Assembly (NCBI RefSeq): GCF_000179615.1
Contig: NZ_AEDD01000015.1
Location: 35,486-99,485, forward strand
Origin: Paenibacillus curdlanolyticus YK9
Lineage (GTDB): Bacteria; Bacillota; Bacilli; Paenibacillales; Paenibacillaceae
Direction: 5' to 3'
Length of the DNA: 64,000 bases
A program made the position numbers and the translations under genes. The notes under the pieces are model-generated. The model was not told the DNA's origin. It worked only from the letters and a program-made list of their open reading frames with translations, and made no database searches. Positions 15,246-24,158 of the stretch are shown in pieces; within the stretch, counting starts at the first letter, position 1, and the number at the start of each line of letters is the position of its first letter.

Positions 15246-18038
15246 ATGAAAACACGGGCTATACGGTTTTGGAGCATCGTTTTATTCGCGGCTCTACTGA
15301 TTCAAGCGATAAGCTACACGGCATCGACGCCAAGCACGGTGCAAGCAGCGGGCGAGGAATATGGGCTTCCGGCCCAAACGAAGGACGGACTCATCCTCCA
15401 TGCATGGAACTGGTCGTTCGATACAATCAAGAATAACCTTCCGGCTATTGCGGCAGCGGGCTACAAGTCGATTCAAACGTCCCCGATTCAAGGGACAAAG
15501 GAAAGCACAATGGACGGAAGCAAATGGTGGCTGCTCTATCAGCCGACGAACTTCAAAATCGGCAATGCGCAGCTAGGCAGCCGAGACCAATTCAAGAGCA
15601 TGTGCGAAGAGGCGGCCAAATATGGCATCAGCATCATCGTCGACGTTGTCGCCAACCACACAGCGAATGCCGGCGGGGGCAGCCAGCAGCTGCAGCCTTC
15701 GGGCAGTGTCGATCCTGCAATTCGAGATAACCCGAACTTCTGGCATCAAGCGACAACGGTTCAAGACTGGGGCAACAGATGGCAGGTTACGCAATGGGCT
15801 ATCAGCCTACCGGATCTGAACACATCCAATCAAGAGCTGCAAAATATGATTATCGGATTCCTAAATGATGCGATTTCGCTGGGCGCGGACGGATTCCGAT
15901 TCGATGCTGCGAAGCATATCGAGCTTCCTGATGATCCTAATGGCGCTGCTTCGAACTTCTGGACTCGCGTGTTAGGTTCGCTGACCAACAAGGATAGCCA
16001 GTTCATTTATGGTGAAGTTCTTCAAGGCGGAGCTGACCGTTTCTCGGCATATTCAAACTACATGGGGCTATTGGCTGACCACTACGGCGGCAGCATCCGA
16101 AGCGCGGTAACGAACAAAAACGTAGACGGTGCGAAGGACTACAGCGCGGATAATGTAAGTCCATCTAAACTGGTAACGTGGGTAGAATCCCATGATACGT
16201 ATGCGAACAACGAAAGTGTATCCACTTATTTAAACGATTGGCAGATCAAAATGGGCTGGTCGATCATCGCAGCTCGTGCTCAATCGAATGCATTATTCTT
16301 CAACAGACCAGCAGGCGGAGGCAAGTTCGCAAGCACGCTGGGCGTACAAGGCAACGATCTGTGGAAAGATGCTGACGTGGTTGCAGTCAACAAATTCCAT
16401 AATGCAATGATTGGCCAAGGCGAGTACTTGCGTACGCAAGGCAGCCAAATCATGTTGGTGGAGCGCGGAACGAAGGGCATGACGATCGTTAATCTTGGCG
16501 GAGACGCTCAGATTAACTCGGATACGAACCTTGCAAACGGCACTTATACGAATAAAGCATCAGGCGGCGGCACGTTCACCGTATCCAATGGCAAGATTAC
16601 GGGCTTCCTCGGCAGCGGCAAGATCGCAGTTCTGTATGAAGCTGCTGCTTCAACAGGCATTTCGATTGACAAGGCAGAAGGCGCATTCTATACGGATGCT
16701 CTGAGCGTAACGATGTCGTATTCCGGTGCGACGTCAGCTACGTACTCGCTGAACAACGGCACGGCTACTTCGTTTAGCTCGGGCTCCTCGATCAGCTTCG
16801 GGGCAGGCGCAGCAATCGGCACGTCCTTCGTGCTGAAAATTACGGCAGGCGCGGTCACTAAGACGTACACGTTCACGAAAGCGGACCCGAACGCTGCGCT
16901 TAAAGTGCATTTCTACAAGCCATCAAGCTGGGGAACGCCGAACATCTACTACTACGATGATTCCGTAACGCCGACCAAAATTGGTGCAGCATGGCCAGGC
17001 GCTGCAATGCAAGACGAAGGCAACGGCTGGTTCGCTTATTCGATTCCAGCTTGGACGCAAGCGAAAGTAATCTTCAACTCCGGAAGCAACCAGTTGCCGG
17101 GCGCAAGCCAACCGGGCTTTGCAGTAACGGGCGAGAAGTGGATTAAGGACAGCGTCATCTATCCGAGCAATCCGGACGTTACAGTAGTAACGCCAACTGT
17201 GTCCATCGACAAGGCGGAAGGCACGTTCAGCACCGATAGCCTTGATGTGACGATGAGCTACACGAATGCTACATCAGCTAGCTATTCCCTGAATGGCGCG
17301 GCTGCAACGTCCTTTACTTCGGGACAGAAGATTACGATCGGTGCGGGCGCGGCTTCAGGCACAGCGTACACGCTGACGATCAATGCTTCCAATGCGACTG
17401 CGGGAACGAGCACGTCGAAGACATTCACGTTCACGAAGCAGCTTCAGCAGCAAAATAACATTACGGTACACTTCTACAAGCCTGCCGCTTGGGGAACGCC
17501 GAACGTTTACGCTTACGATGAGTCCGTAAGCCCGACGAAAGTAAATGCTGCATGGCCGGGCGCAGCAATGACGAGTGAAGGCGATGGCTGGTACTCGTAC
17601 ACGCTGACGGGTTGGACCAAAGCGAATGTGATCTTCAACAGCAACGGGCAGCAGCTGCCTGCATCTCAACAAGCTGGTTATGCGGTAACGCAAGATGCTT
17701 GGATCAAGGACGGCGTCATTACGGCTCAGAAGCCAGTTGACGGCCAGATGGTGGCAGTTACGTTCAATGTCAGCAACGCAACGACGGTTTCGGGACAAAG
17801 CGTATATCTCGTCGGCAGCACGACGGAGCTGGGCAACTGGGATCCGACGAAAGCAATCGGACCAGGCAGCACGACGAATTATCCGACATGGTCGTTCACG
17901 GTCAATCTGCCTGCAGGCACTGCCATCCAATTTAAAGCAATCAAGAAAAGTGGCAGCACTGTCGTATGGGAAGGCGGCGCTAACCATACCTACACGGTAT
18001 CGGCTAGCAACCCAGTGGTAAACGTTACGTTTCAATAA
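15246..18038 (+). CDS. secreted GH13 alpha-amylase with duplicated starch-binding modules
   Basis: A 930-residue secreted enzyme. A signal peptide (about 1-34, ending VQA-AG) is followed by the GH13 barrel (about 48-400) with nucleophile Asp220 (DGFRFDAAKH), acid/base Glu257 (YGEVLQ) and His316-Asp317 (ESHDTY). Domain C follows to about 465. Then come two copies of a module pair: an Ig/Fn3-like domain starting IDKAEG (about 472 and 652) and a CBM26-like domain starting VHFYKP (about 552 and 740). A C-terminal CBM20-like domain (VTFNVSNA..., about 838-930) ends the protein. It hydrolyses starch outside the cell. Two cre/MalR-like sites lie upstream. Its stop codon touches the convergent epimerase gene. 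Confidence 0.93.
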   Translation: MKTRAIRFWSIVLFAALLIQAISYTASTPSTVQAAGEEYGLPAQTKDGLILHAWNWSFDTIKNNLPAIAAAGYKSIQTSPIQGTKESTMDGSKWWLLYQPTNFKIGNAQLGSRDQFKSMCEEAAKYGISIIVDVVANHTANAGGGSQQLQPSGSVDPAIRDNPNFWHQATTVQDWGNRWQVTQWAISLPDLNTSNQELQNMIIGFLNDAISLGADGFRFDAAKHIELPDDPNGAASNFWTRVLGSLTNKDSQFIYGEVLQGGADRFSAYSNYMGLLADHYGGSIRSAVTNKNVDGAKDYSADNVSPSKLVTWVESHDTYANNESVSTYLNDWQIKMGWSIIAARAQSNALFFNRPAGGGKFASTLGVQGNDLWKDADVVAVNKFHNAMIGQGEYLRTQGSQIMLVERGTKGMTIVNLGGDAQINSDTNLANGTYTNKASGGGTFTVSNGKITGFLGSGKIAVLYEAAASTGISIDKAEGAFYTDALSVTMSYSGATSATYSLNNGTATSFSSGSSISFGAGAAIGTSFVLKITAGAVTKTYTFTKADPNAALKVHFYKPSSWGTPNIYYYDDSVTPTKIGAAWPGAAMQDEGNGWFAYSIPAWTQAKVIFNSGSNQLPGASQPGFAVTGEKWIKDSVIYPSNPDVTVVTPTVSIDKAEGTFSTDSLDVTMSYTNATSASYSLNGAAATSFTSGQKITIGAGAASGTAYTLTINASNATAGTSTSKTFTFTKQLQQQNNITVHFYKPAAWGTPNVYAYDESVSPTKVNAAWPGAAMTSEGDGWYSYTLTGWTKANVIFNSNGQQLPASQQAGYAVTQDAWIKDGVITAQKPVDGQMVAVTFNVSNATTVSGQSVYLVGSTTELGNWDPTKAIGPGSTTNYPTWSFTVNLPAGTAIQFKAIKKSGSTVVWEGGANHTYTVSASNPVVNVTFQ

Positions 18039-18929
18039 CTAATGTGTCAATAAATCAGCAAGCGCAGCATCTAATTCAGGAAATTGGAATACGAAGCCTT
18101 CTTGCAAGAGCCGCTCGGGTATCACCCAGCGGCTCTTCGTAATGAGCTCGGTTTCCGTACGAAGCGCGAAGGCGCCGACAGCGAGCATCCATGCAGCGGC
18201 TGGCAAGCCGATGCGGCGGTTCATTGCCCGCCGCATTTCGCGCATGAAGATGCGGTTTGTTACGGGCTTGGGCGACGAGCAGTTGAAGACTCCGCTCAGC
18301 TCTTCATGCTGCTGGAGAAATTGAAGGATTCGGAACAAGTCCTCGATGTGAATCCAGCTGAAGCGCTGGTCGCCTGAGCCCTGCGCGCCGCCAAGTCCGA
18401 AGCGGACAAGGTTGCGATAGGGCGTCATGACGCCGCCGCTTGCGCCGAGTACGATCGAAATCCGCAGCGCAATTTGTCTCGTCCGTGGAAGCTCGAAGGC
18501 GAATAAGGCGCGCTCCCACGTTTTGGCCACTTCGACCGAGAAGCCCGTGCCGATATCGCCTTCTGTTTCGGTCATGGGCCGATCTGATGCATCCCGATAG
18601 ATGGTTGCCGTGCTGGAGTTGAGCCATAGCGGCGGGGGAGAGGTGCAGGCGCCTAACGCTTGTCCCAGAATCGCTGTCGTCTCTGTGCGCGAGCGGAGTA
18701 TTGCTTCTTTATTAGCGTCATTATAGCGGCAGTTTACCGATTTGCCTGCCAGGTTGACGAGCAGCTCGGCGCCCTCCAGCGCTTCCTTAATGCGAGGGGC
18801 ATCCTGCCATGAAATATGCTGCGGCTGCCTTGATAGGATGAGGACCTCATAACCGAGCTCTTGATATTTGCGTTCCAAGTACTGTCCGATAAAGCCGGTT
18901 CCGCCTGCTAACACAACCTTCTTCTTCAC
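18039..18929 (-). CDS. TIGR01777 family NAD(P)-binding epimerase (YfhF-like)
   Basis: A 296-residue atypical extended SDR. The N-terminal motif is GGTGFIGQYL, the central part has LVNLAGKSVNCRY typical of TIGR01777 proteins, and the C-terminal DUF1731 segment (about 245-290) ends FVFQFPELDAALADLL. It is a cytosolic NAD(P)-binding protein of unknown substrate; relatives are YfhF and the plant SulA-like proteins. It converges on the alpha-amylase gene with no bases between the two stop codons and no terminator between them. Confidence 0.85.
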   Translation of the reverse strand: MKKKVVLAGGTGFIGQYLERKYQELGYEVLILSRQPQHISWQDAPRIKEALEGAELLVNLAGKSVNCRYNDANKEAILRSRTETTAILGQALGACTSPPPLWLNSSTATIYRDASDRPMTETEGDIGTGFSVEVAKTWERALFAFELPRTRQIALRISIVLGASGGVMTPYRNLVRFGLGGAQGSGDQRFSWIHIEDLFRILQFLQQHEELSGVFNCSSPKPVTNRIFMREMRRAMNRRIGLPAAAWMLAVGAFALRTETELITKSRWVIPERLLQEGFVFQFPELDAALADLLTH

Positions 18930-19072
18930 TTGGTATTCCTCCTATGTATGCGCATCCATTTGTACCCATCGTAGTATACTTGTGCATACTTCACAATCTA
19001 TTTGTTAGTCGAGTTAGTTGATTTGCGGTACAACGGCAGTGGCGGCGGGCTATTGCTGCGGTCGAGGGTCGA

Positions 19073-19108
19073 AAAGGCGGTGCAGCATATTCTGCACCGC
19101 CTTTTTTT
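19073..19108. terminator. terminator-like hairpin, upstream duplicate
   Basis: AAAGGCGGTGCAG pairs with CTGCACCGCCTTT and is followed by a T run. It almost duplicates the hairpin at 19402-19433, although no gene ends next to it. Confidence 0.7.
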
Positions 19109-19160
19109 GGGGTGTGATGCCTTGAGTCCCGCTATGGTAGGTGGGGTGTTAGGCGGCAGT

Positions 19161-19356
19161 TATTGCAGTTTGTGCAATGAGAAAGTGCCGCTGCCGTTGA
19201 TTAATGGCGTACCAATGCATTCTGTACAACGATAAAGTGGCGGCTTAGCAGGGAGCAGGCGGAATAGGCGGTTTCAACGTATATGCCGTTGCACGAATTG
19301 CAACGACAGCCCACGATAGCCGCTCTCGCGTTGATGCCATTGTATAGAGTGCAACG
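19161..19356. repeat. four-hairpin dispersed element, copy B
   Basis: Four 19-nt hairpins start at 19161 (TATTGCAGTTTGTGCAATG), 19213 (imperfect, CAATGCA-TTCTG-TACAACG), 19287 (CGTTGCACGAATTGCAACG) and 19338 (CATTGTATAGAGTGCAACG). Spacings are 52, 74 and 51 bp. The first three loops (GTTTG, TTCTG, CGAAT) are the same as in copy A, so the set is one homologous unit. The element lies between two near-identical terminator hairpins and fills the stretch between the two minus-strand dehydrogenase genes. Confidence 0.75.
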
Positions 19357-19401
19357 GCGGTGACGCTGACGGCGATAGCCGTTGCCGTGGGGGCGAGGTC
19401 G

Positions 19402-19433
19402 AAAGGCGGTGCAGCGTATGCTGCACCGCCTTT
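19402..19433 (-). terminator. terminator of the ilvBN-crp-SDR operon
   Basis: AAAGGCGGTGCAGC and GCTGCACCGCCTTT pair across a 4-base loop a few bases beyond the stop codon of the SDR gene. Confidence 0.8.
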
Positions 19434-19438
19434 ATTTG

Positions 19439-20179
19439 TTACCCTTTTCGCAAAATATTCGCCGCCAGAGCCGGCACCAGCCGGTTCAGCGCCTTCAGCA
19501 GCTTCACCTTGCCAATCGGCACCTCATACCGGTTGCGCTGCCAGCTTCTCATAAACGAGGCGGCTAGCGCCTCGGGCGTTATTTTGCCGCGCCCGCGTCC
19601 CCTTGTCATCTCGGTGTCGACGACAGGCGGAATGATCTCGAAGACGCGGACGCTGGTCGGCTCGAGCTGATAACGCAGCGCGATGCTGAAGCTGTGTATC
19701 GCCGCTTTCGTCGCGCAATAGATGGGGGCGGACTGCTTCGGCACGAGTCCGAGGCCGGAGGAGACATTGACGACGGCAGCTTCTTCATGGCGCGACAGCA
19801 GCGGAAGCAGCTTGGCGGTGAGCTGGGCAGGCGTCGTTAGATTCACTGCGATCTCGCGGGCGATGCGCGGCGAGAGGCACGCCGCTGAATCTGTCGTCCA
19901 GTCGTCGATATGCTGAATGCCCGCGTTGTTGATGAGTACATTCAGCTCGGGAAAATCGGCAGCTAGTCGCGCAACAAGCTCATCTACCTGCTGCTCGACG
20001 CCCAAGTCGCACACGATCGCAGCTGTGTCGGGAAGTCGCTCTGTAAGCTGATTGAGTTTGCGTTCATCGCGCCCAACGACAATGACGCGATTGCCGCGCT
20101 GCGCGAATGCTTCTGTCAGCGCTAGCCCGATGCCGGACGCGCCGCCCGTAATGAGTATGGTATGGCCAGCTAATTTCAA
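19439..20179 (-). CDS. SDR family oxidoreductase (DltE-like)
   Basis: A 246-residue classical short-chain dehydrogenase. It has the cofactor motif TGGASGIG (residues 11-18), NNAG (84-87), active-site Ser140/141, Tyr154 and Lys158 (YCATK). The pattern, including LPDTAAIVCDLG and the C-terminal KALNRLVPALAANILRK, resembles Bacillus DltE, whose role is unsettled. It is the last gene of the ilvB-ilvN-crp-SDR cluster, 54 bases after the crp-like gene. The substrate is unknown. Confidence 0.85.
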   Translation of the reverse strand: MKLAGHTILITGGASGIGLALTEAFAQRGNRVIVVGRDERKLNQLTERLPDTAAIVCDLGVEQQVDELVARLAADFPELNVLINNAGIQHIDDWTTDSAACLSPRIAREIAVNLTTPAQLTAKLLPLLSRHEEAAVVNVSSGLGLVPKQSAPIYCATKAAIHSFSIALRYQLEPTSVRVFEIIPPVVDTEMTRGRGRGKITPEALAASFMRSWQRNRYEVPIGKVKLLKALNRLVPALAANILRKG

Positions 20180-20233
20180 TCCCTTCCACTCCTCTCTTAG
20201 GTCTAACTGTAAGGGAGGAAGGGAGGCGACGCA

Positions 20234-20848
20234 TTAACCTAAGTTTATGCGTCGGCGAATTCGGCTCAGCGCAACCGGCGTAATGCCCAGATAAGAGGCG
20301 ATATGATATTGCGGAATGGCCGCTGCCAAAGGGCCGTAATGGTCGAGGAACTGCCGGTAGCGCGCTTCGGCGGATAGGATGAGCAGCTCGCGCTCGCGCG
20401 TTTCTTTTTTGATATACAGCTGCTCAATCAACACCCGCCCAATCCGTTCCCAGCAGGGATGCTTGTCGAAGAGGGATCGAAATTCGCTGTAGCGGAACAC
20501 GAGCAGCTCGCTGTCGGCAAGCGCTTGAATGGAGAAAAAGGCTGGCGCGTCCAGCAGCAGCGAGCTGTACGAAGCGATGAAATCGGCCGTGCCGCAAAAG
20601 CTTTTATTGTACTCTTCGCCAGATGGCGTGGCGTAGTACATGCGGAACAGGCCGCTCGTGCAGAAGCCGATGAGCCGCGCGGGCTCGCCCGCCTGCAGCC
20701 AATGCACCTGCTTCGCGATGGATTGCCGCGAAGCGATCGACCGGAACGATGCCCACTGGGCATCGGGAATCGGCGCGATGCGCTGGAGCGCGGCGCGCAA
20801 TGCGGCTTCGCCAACGGCGTCAATAGGTCCGCCGCCGCCGAACGTCAT
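20234..20848 (-). CDS. Crp/Fnr family transcriptional regulator
   Basis: A 204-residue regulator with an N-terminal cyclic-nucleotide-binding-type beta-barrel (about residues 20-130) and a C-terminal helix-turn-helix (QYHIASYLGITPVALSRIRRRI). There is no cysteine cluster of the Fnr type. Its ATG overlaps the ilvN stop codon (ATGA), so it is translationally coupled to acetolactate synthase, which is an unusual place for such a regulator. Proteins of this subgroup often regulate neighbouring SDR or stress genes. The ligand is unknown. Confidence 0.85.
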   Translation of the reverse strand: MTFGGGGPIDAVGEAALRAALQRIAPIPDAQWASFRSIASRQSIAKQVHWLQAGEPARLIGFCTSGLFRMYYATPSGEEYNKSFCGTADFIASYSSLLLDAPAFFSIQALADSELLVFRYSEFRSLFDKHPCWERIGRVLIEQLYIKKETRERELLILSAEARYRQFLDHYGPLAAAIPQYHIASYLGITPVALSRIRRRINLG

Positions 20849-21486
20849 GCGAGCGACCGCTCTGCGCTTGTCGTCTGAGGCGCTTGCGCATTTGGCTGCA
20901 TCTGGGATGTTTGCTGCGGCGACTGCTCCCGCGTCCGAGGCAGCTGCTCCTGTGCCCGTGGCTGACGCTGGCGTTCTTCCATCCGCAGCTGCTGGCCCTC
21001 GCGCAGCATCGCCGTCGTTCCGGTGCGTGACACCTCTCGAATGCCGTAAGGCTTCAGAAGCTCGATCATCGCTTCGACTTTGTCGCTATCGCCTACGGCT
21101 TGGATGATGATGCTCGACGGTCCGATATCGATGACCGATGCTCGGAACGTATCAACGACGCCCATAATCTCGGGACGCTGCGCGGGCAGCGCCGATACAT
21201 TGATCAGCGCGAGCTCGCGGGCAACCATGGGGCTGGCGCTGATTACCCTGACTTGAATGACGTCGATCAGCTTATAGAGCTGCTTTTGAATCTGCTCGAT
21301 CATTGCGTCATCGCCACTCGTCGTAATAATCATCCGCGACAAGCCGGGCTCCTCGCTAGAGCCAACCGTAATGCTGTTGATATTGAAGCCGCGGCGGCCG
21401 AACAAGCCGGACACCCGCTGCAGCACGCCGGGCTGATCCTGCACAAGCACGGCAATCGTATGCGTCGCTAGTTGCTGCTTCATCAT
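20845..21486 (-). CDS. ilvN: acetolactate synthase small (regulatory) subunit with C-terminal extension
   Basis: This is the regulatory subunit that gives valine feedback control to acetolactate synthase. The ACT domain fills residues 6-80 (TIAVLVQDQPGVLQRVSGLFGRRGF) and the second ALS-type domain runs to about 160 (SRTGTTAML). The usual length is 160-170 residues. Here 213 residues end in a Gln/Arg/Pro/Ser-rich, probably disordered tail of about 50 residues. The start overlaps the ilvB stop (ATGA), and its own stop overlaps the crp-like start. Confidence 0.93.
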   Translation of the reverse strand: MMKQQLATHTIAVLVQDQPGVLQRVSGLFGRRGFNINSITVGSSEEPGLSRMIITTSGDDAMIEQIQKQLYKLIDVIQVRVISASPMVARELALINVSALPAQRPEIMGVVDTFRASVIDIGPSSIIIQAVGDSDKVEAMIELLKPYGIREVSRTGTTAMLREGQQLRMEERQRQPRAQEQLPRTREQSPQQTSQMQPNAQAPQTTSAERSLA

Positions 21487-23231
21487 AGATTTTCCCCCTC
21501 AATCATTTGATCTAAGTTGGTGCCTGGGAGCACCATCGGATATACGTTTTCTTCCTTCGGAATAACGAATTCGATCAGCACAGGTCCTGGCGTGTCGAGC
21601 GCTTCCTGCCATACGCGCCGTGCCTCCTCCTTCGTCGAAGCTCGCAGCCCTTTTACGCCATATGCGCCCGCCAGCTTCACGAAATCCGGACTTCCTTGCA
21701 GGTCGATATGGACGAATCGCTGCTCATACATCAGCTCCTGCTGCTGCTTCACCATGCCCAGCACCTGATTGTTCAGGATAACGATCTTGACCGGCAGGTT
21801 ATGAATGGCACAAACCGCGAGCTCCTGCGCGCACATTTGGAAGCCGCCGTCGCCGTTCACCGAGATCACGAGCCGATCGGGATTGCCGACCTGCGCTCCG
21901 ATAGCGGAGGGGAAGCCGAAGCCCATCGTGCCGAGGCCGCCAGAGGTAATGAGCGAGCGAGGACGCGTAAATTTATAAAACTGTCCGACCCACATCTGAT
22001 GCTGACCTACGTCGGTCGTTACGATGGCTTCGCCTTGCGTTGTCTCGCTCATCATCTCAAGCACGTACTGCGGCTTGAGCTCCGTCTCCGAGTCGGCGTA
22101 ACGAAGCGGGTGGGTGCGCTTATTGGCTTCGATCTCGGCGAGCCACGCCGCAGAGCGCGACGGCTTTATCGAGCCGCTCGCAAGCGCCAGCGCCAGCAGG
22201 GTGCGAATGTCTCCGACGCAGCCGATGTCGGTCTTTACGTTCTTGCCGATCTCGGCAGGATCGATGTCGAGATGGGCGATCACGCGCGCTTTCGGCGCGA
22301 AGCCTGCTACACGCAGCGTAATTCGGTCGTCGAAGCGCGCCCCGATCGAGATGAGCAGATCGGCGTTCTGGATCGCGGTATTCGCCGTATACGCGCCATG
22401 CATGCCGCCCATGCCCATGAATAGCGGATGGCCGCTCGGGAAGCCGCCAAGGCCCAGCAGGGTAGCGGCTACCGGTATTTGCGTTTTCTCTGCGAACGCC
22501 ATTAACTCTTGCGCAGCGCCGGAGTAGACGACGCCCCCTCCTGCAAGAATGACAGGCCGTTCCGCTTGTGCGATAGCCTCCAACAGCCGCTCGATCTGCA
22601 TAAGGTCAGGAGCTGGCGTGGGCGGGTAGCCTTGCAGCGCAATCGAGGTGCACGGTTCGTAAGCAAACGTATGGTTTGAGATGTCCTTCGGGATGTCGAT
22701 GAGCACCGGGCCTTGGCGGCCCGTGCTTGCGAGATGGAACGCCTCATGCACGATTCGCGGCAGGTCCCGAACGTCGCGAACGAGATAGCTGTGCTTCGTA
22801 ATCGGCATGGTGATGCTTACGATATCCGCTTCCTGAAATGCGTCTGTGCCCATAACGGTTGTCGGTACGTTGCCTGTAATGACGACCATCGGAACCGAGT
22901 CCATGTACGCGGTAGCGATGCCGGTGACAAGGTTGGTCGCGCCTGGCCCGGAGGTGGCGATGCAGACGCCAACCTTGCCAGTGGAGCGGGCGTAGCCGTC
23001 TGCCGCATGGATCGCCCCTTGCTCATGGCGCGTTAGCATATGCTTGAAGTCGGGGTTACCGACCATTGCGTCGTAGATGTACAAAACATTGCCGCCAGGG
23101 TAGCCGAAGACACAGTCGACTCCCTCCTGCAATAGGCTGCGCAGCAGCGCTTCCGAGCCGGTCACGATAGCCGGGTCCACGTGCTTGCCCTCCAAATTTG
23201 TCGTTGCATTCGCGTTCGTACTTGTTGTCAT
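21483..23231 (-). CDS. ilvB: acetolactate synthase large (catalytic) subunit
   Basis: This thiamine diphosphate and FAD enzyme condenses pyruvate (or pyruvate plus 2-ketobutyrate) as the first common step of valine, leucine and isoleucine synthesis. The start is ATG at 23231, eight bases after GAGGAGG, giving 582 residues; the frame is open to 23291. Motifs include VFGYPGGNVLYIYD with the catalytic Glu nearby in RHEQGAIHAADGYAR, and the TPP/Mg motif near VNGDGGFQMCAQELA with NNQVLGMV. It is preceded by two T-box leaders. ilvC and the rest of the pathway are not in the window. Confidence 0.97.
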   Translation of the reverse strand: MTTSTNANATTNLEGKHVDPAIVTGSEALLRSLLQEGVDCVFGYPGGNVLYIYDAMVGNPDFKHMLTRHEQGAIHAADGYARSTGKVGVCIATSGPGATNLVTGIATAYMDSVPMVVITGNVPTTVMGTDAFQEADIVSITMPITKHSYLVRDVRDLPRIVHEAFHLASTGRQGPVLIDIPKDISNHTFAYEPCTSIALQGYPPTPAPDLMQIERLLEAIAQAERPVILAGGGVVYSGAAQELMAFAEKTQIPVAATLLGLGGFPSGHPLFMGMGGMHGAYTANTAIQNADLLISIGARFDDRITLRVAGFAPKARVIAHLDIDPAEIGKNVKTDIGCVGDIRTLLALALASGSIKPSRSAAWLAEIEANKRTHPLRYADSETELKPQYVLEMMSETTQGEAIVTTDVGQHQMWVGQFYKFTRPRSLITSGGLGTMGFGFPSAIGAQVGNPDRLVISVNGDGGFQMCAQELAVCAIHNLPVKIVILNNQVLGMVKQQQELMYEQRFVHIDLQGSPDFVKLAGAYGVKGLRASTKEEARRVWQEALDTPGPVLIEFVIPKEENVYPMVLPGTNLDQMIEGENL

Positions 23232-23263
23232 CGATGCTTCCTCCTCGCGTGTAATGGCAAAAT

Positions 23264-23620
23264 AACCCCTTTCATCCCATACCGGCAGCATGTGCCGAGT
23301 ACGAAGGGACGAAAGGGGTTAGCTTATCGTGGTACCACCCTGATTCGCTGGCATCCTGCGATGTCCAGCCTCAGGAGGCAAGGCGAGCGCAAGCTGCCTT
23401 GTCTCCGCGCGATAACGGGCGCATGACCGTTCTGGCATACTGGCCGAATTTTGCAACTCGGGAAGGGCAGCGGCGCATGGCACCTGCTGGCTCTGTCCGA
23501 TCGGCGTTCCGCTAGAAAGCTCCGAGACGACATCATGGCGGGATTACGGCGAAGGTCGCAGCAGTTCCTTCGCTCTCTGGGCGCAAGAGCCCGCACACTT
23601 TTATTCTCATCATCGCATGG
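23264..23620 (-). promoter_or_regulatory. T-box riboswitch, gene-proximal copy
   Basis: The T-box sequence AGGGTGGTACCACG lies at 23328-23341 on the minus strand. Downstream is the terminator GGGACGAAAGGGGTT region (23306-23320) pairing with 23264-23278. Upstream, Stem I starts with CCAGAGAGCGAAGG and closes at GTCTCGGAGC. The specifier region reads ATGATGTCGTCTC; GTC (valine) is the only branched-chain codon there, so tRNA-Val is the probable effector. Uncharged tRNA would favour antitermination into ilvB. Confidence 0.9.
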
Positions 23621-23635
23621 CATATGAATGCACAA

Positions 23636-23990
23636 AACCCCTCTCATCCCGTTCCGGCAGACGACTGCCGGGACGAAGGGACGAAAGGGGTTAGATTTTC
23701 GCGGTACCACCCTGATTCGCTGATGCCTTGCGGCGATCAGCCTTGTGGGCAAGGGAATGCTTGGCGCATTGCCTTGTCACGGCACGGTAACGGGTGCCAC
23801 TTCGTTCAAGCCTACTTGCCAGCTCCCGCGATTGCATAAGCGATTCGTCAGGCGTTCGGATGAAAGCTCCGAGAGGACATCATACAGGGGGTTATGGCGA
23901 AGGTTGCAGCGTTTCCCTCGCTCTCTGGACATAAGAGCCCTTGCACTTTCATTCTCATCTGCGCTTTTTTAACATGATTCATTTTGAATT
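23636..23990 (-). promoter_or_regulatory. T-box riboswitch, promoter-proximal copy
   Basis: A second complete T-box lies upstream of the first. The T-box sequence is AGGGTGGTACCGCG (23700-23713), with a terminator formed by 23678-23692 and 23636-23650. Stem I shows CCAGAGAGCGAGGG and a specifier region ATGATGTCCTCTC, again with GTC as the only branched-chain codon. Its sequence is clearly homologous to the proximal copy, so the pair looks like an in-place duplication acting in series. Confidence 0.9.
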
Positions 23991-23996
23991 TCACTC

Positions 23997-24024
23997 ATGA
24001 TAGCACAGTTCATCTCACTTGCAA
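23997..24024 (-). promoter_or_regulatory. promoter of the ilvBN operon
   Basis: On the minus strand TTGCAA (24024-24019) and TATCAT (24002-23997) are separated by 16 bases, just upstream of the first T-box. Confidence 0.6.
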
Positions 24025-24158
24025 AGCAGGCATTTGAAAAAATAGGAAGTCTACATATAATGCGATTTTTCCGGACCAGACGGGAAGCGTGCAGGCCAAA
24101 AATGGCTTCTCGCACATATATATGCGCCAGTTGGCAAAAGATGAACAGGTGTTTATGA

